A DNA stretch of 21,220 nucleotides from Burkholderiales bacterium (GTDB lineage Bacteria > Pseudomonadota > Gammaproteobacteria > Burkholderiales > Burkholderiaceae_F): assembly GCA_021205255.1 (NCBI GenBank), contig JAJPXW010000175.1:398-21617 (forward strand), written 5' to 3'. The translations under genes were made by a program, and so were the position numbers. Shown here piece by piece: positions 20,991 to 21,220 of this stretch (the stretch's first letter is position 1; each line of letters begins with the position of its first letter). Below the pieces are notes generated by a model, which had not been told where the DNA came from, made no database searches, and saw only the letters and a program-made list of their open reading frames with translations.

Positions 20991-21017
20991 AAAAAATCGC
21001 CTAAGTTAGCGACTTTT
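20991..21017 (-). terminator. possible terminator upstream of the dipeptidase
   Basis: On the minus strand TCGC and GCGA pair around an eight-base loop, extended across one bulge by AAAA/TTTT, and followed by a six-T run. It lies about 70 bases past the stop of the partial reading frame entering from the window end. Confidence 0.45.
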
Positions 21018-21087
21018 GGGTATCACTCTTAAGCCTTAGGAATATGGTTTTTTAGCTAAAGGATTGTTTCAATCTAGCCCAGTAAGT

Positions 21088-21220
21088 TCATGAAGTGAAT
21101 TCGATGATTACAGAAGGCGTTTCATCGTTAAAGTATTCGGGGAAAGTCGAAGTTGCCTCTTGAGTTGGATGCTTCTCAAACTTCCTCTTTAGAAAGCTCC
21201 CAAAGGATGTATTAAAAGAC
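21088..21220 (-). CDS. possible 3' end of a gene entering from the window edge
   Basis: On the minus strand 43 codons run without a stop from the window edge to TGA at 21088-21090. They end in a plausible hydrophilic C-terminus with PTQEATSTFPEYFNDE and VIIEFTS. A terminator-like hairpin follows at 20991-21017. No family is recognisable from so short a piece, and a chance open frame of this length is possible. Confidence 0.35.
   Translation of the reverse strand, partial: SFNTSFGSFLKRKFEKHPTQEATSTFPEYFNDETPSVIIEFTS

Overview
The window is a large ribosomal-protein cluster (about 15.2 kb, all on the + strand) followed by an accessory stretch of single genes. The organism is most likely a betaproteobacterium of the Burkholderiales, and a host-associated Sutterellaceae-type genome (Parasutterella/Turicimonas/Sutterella) is my best guess. 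Reasons: moderate to low GC; a Burkholderiales-style porin whose mature protein starts with a 'SSVTLFG' strand and ends in Phe; E. coli-like S10, spc and alpha operon gene order; and a C69 dipeptidase. The genus is inference, not something the sequence proves.

Layout. (1) 67-5191: S10 operon from rplC to rpsQ (rpsJ lies outside the window). (2) 5192-5821: a 630-bp gene-free gap with an 11-bp tandem repeat, a foldable segment ending in a terminator-like hairpin, a good sigma70-type promoter and a leader of about 230 nt. (3) 5822-11472: spc operon, rplN to secY. (4) 11473-11667: hairpin-rich leader. (5) 11668-15238: rpmJ and alpha operon (rpsM, rpsK, rpsD, rpoA, rplQ), closed by an intrinsic terminator. 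No infA lies between secY and rpmJ. (6) 15630-16493 (+): EamA-type transporter. (7) 16514-17365 (-): FolD-like protein that has lost the family's catalytic residues. (8) 17581-18657 (-): general porin. (9) 19119-20930 (-): exported C69 dipeptidase, then, in the same frame after two stop codons, a 118-codon coding remnant, then a strong terminator. (10) 21088-21220 (-): possible 3' end of another gene.

The cluster supplies ribosome subunits, the SecY translocon core and the RNA polymerase alpha subunit as one growth-controlled block. Its most unusual trait is that three ribosomal proteins (S3, L15, L17) carry long low-complexity C-terminal tails rich in Ala, Pro and Lys, or in Glu for L17. Second are the degenerate FolD and the remnant behind the dipeptidase. 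No rRNA, tRNA, CRISPR array, insertion sequence or integrase was seen.
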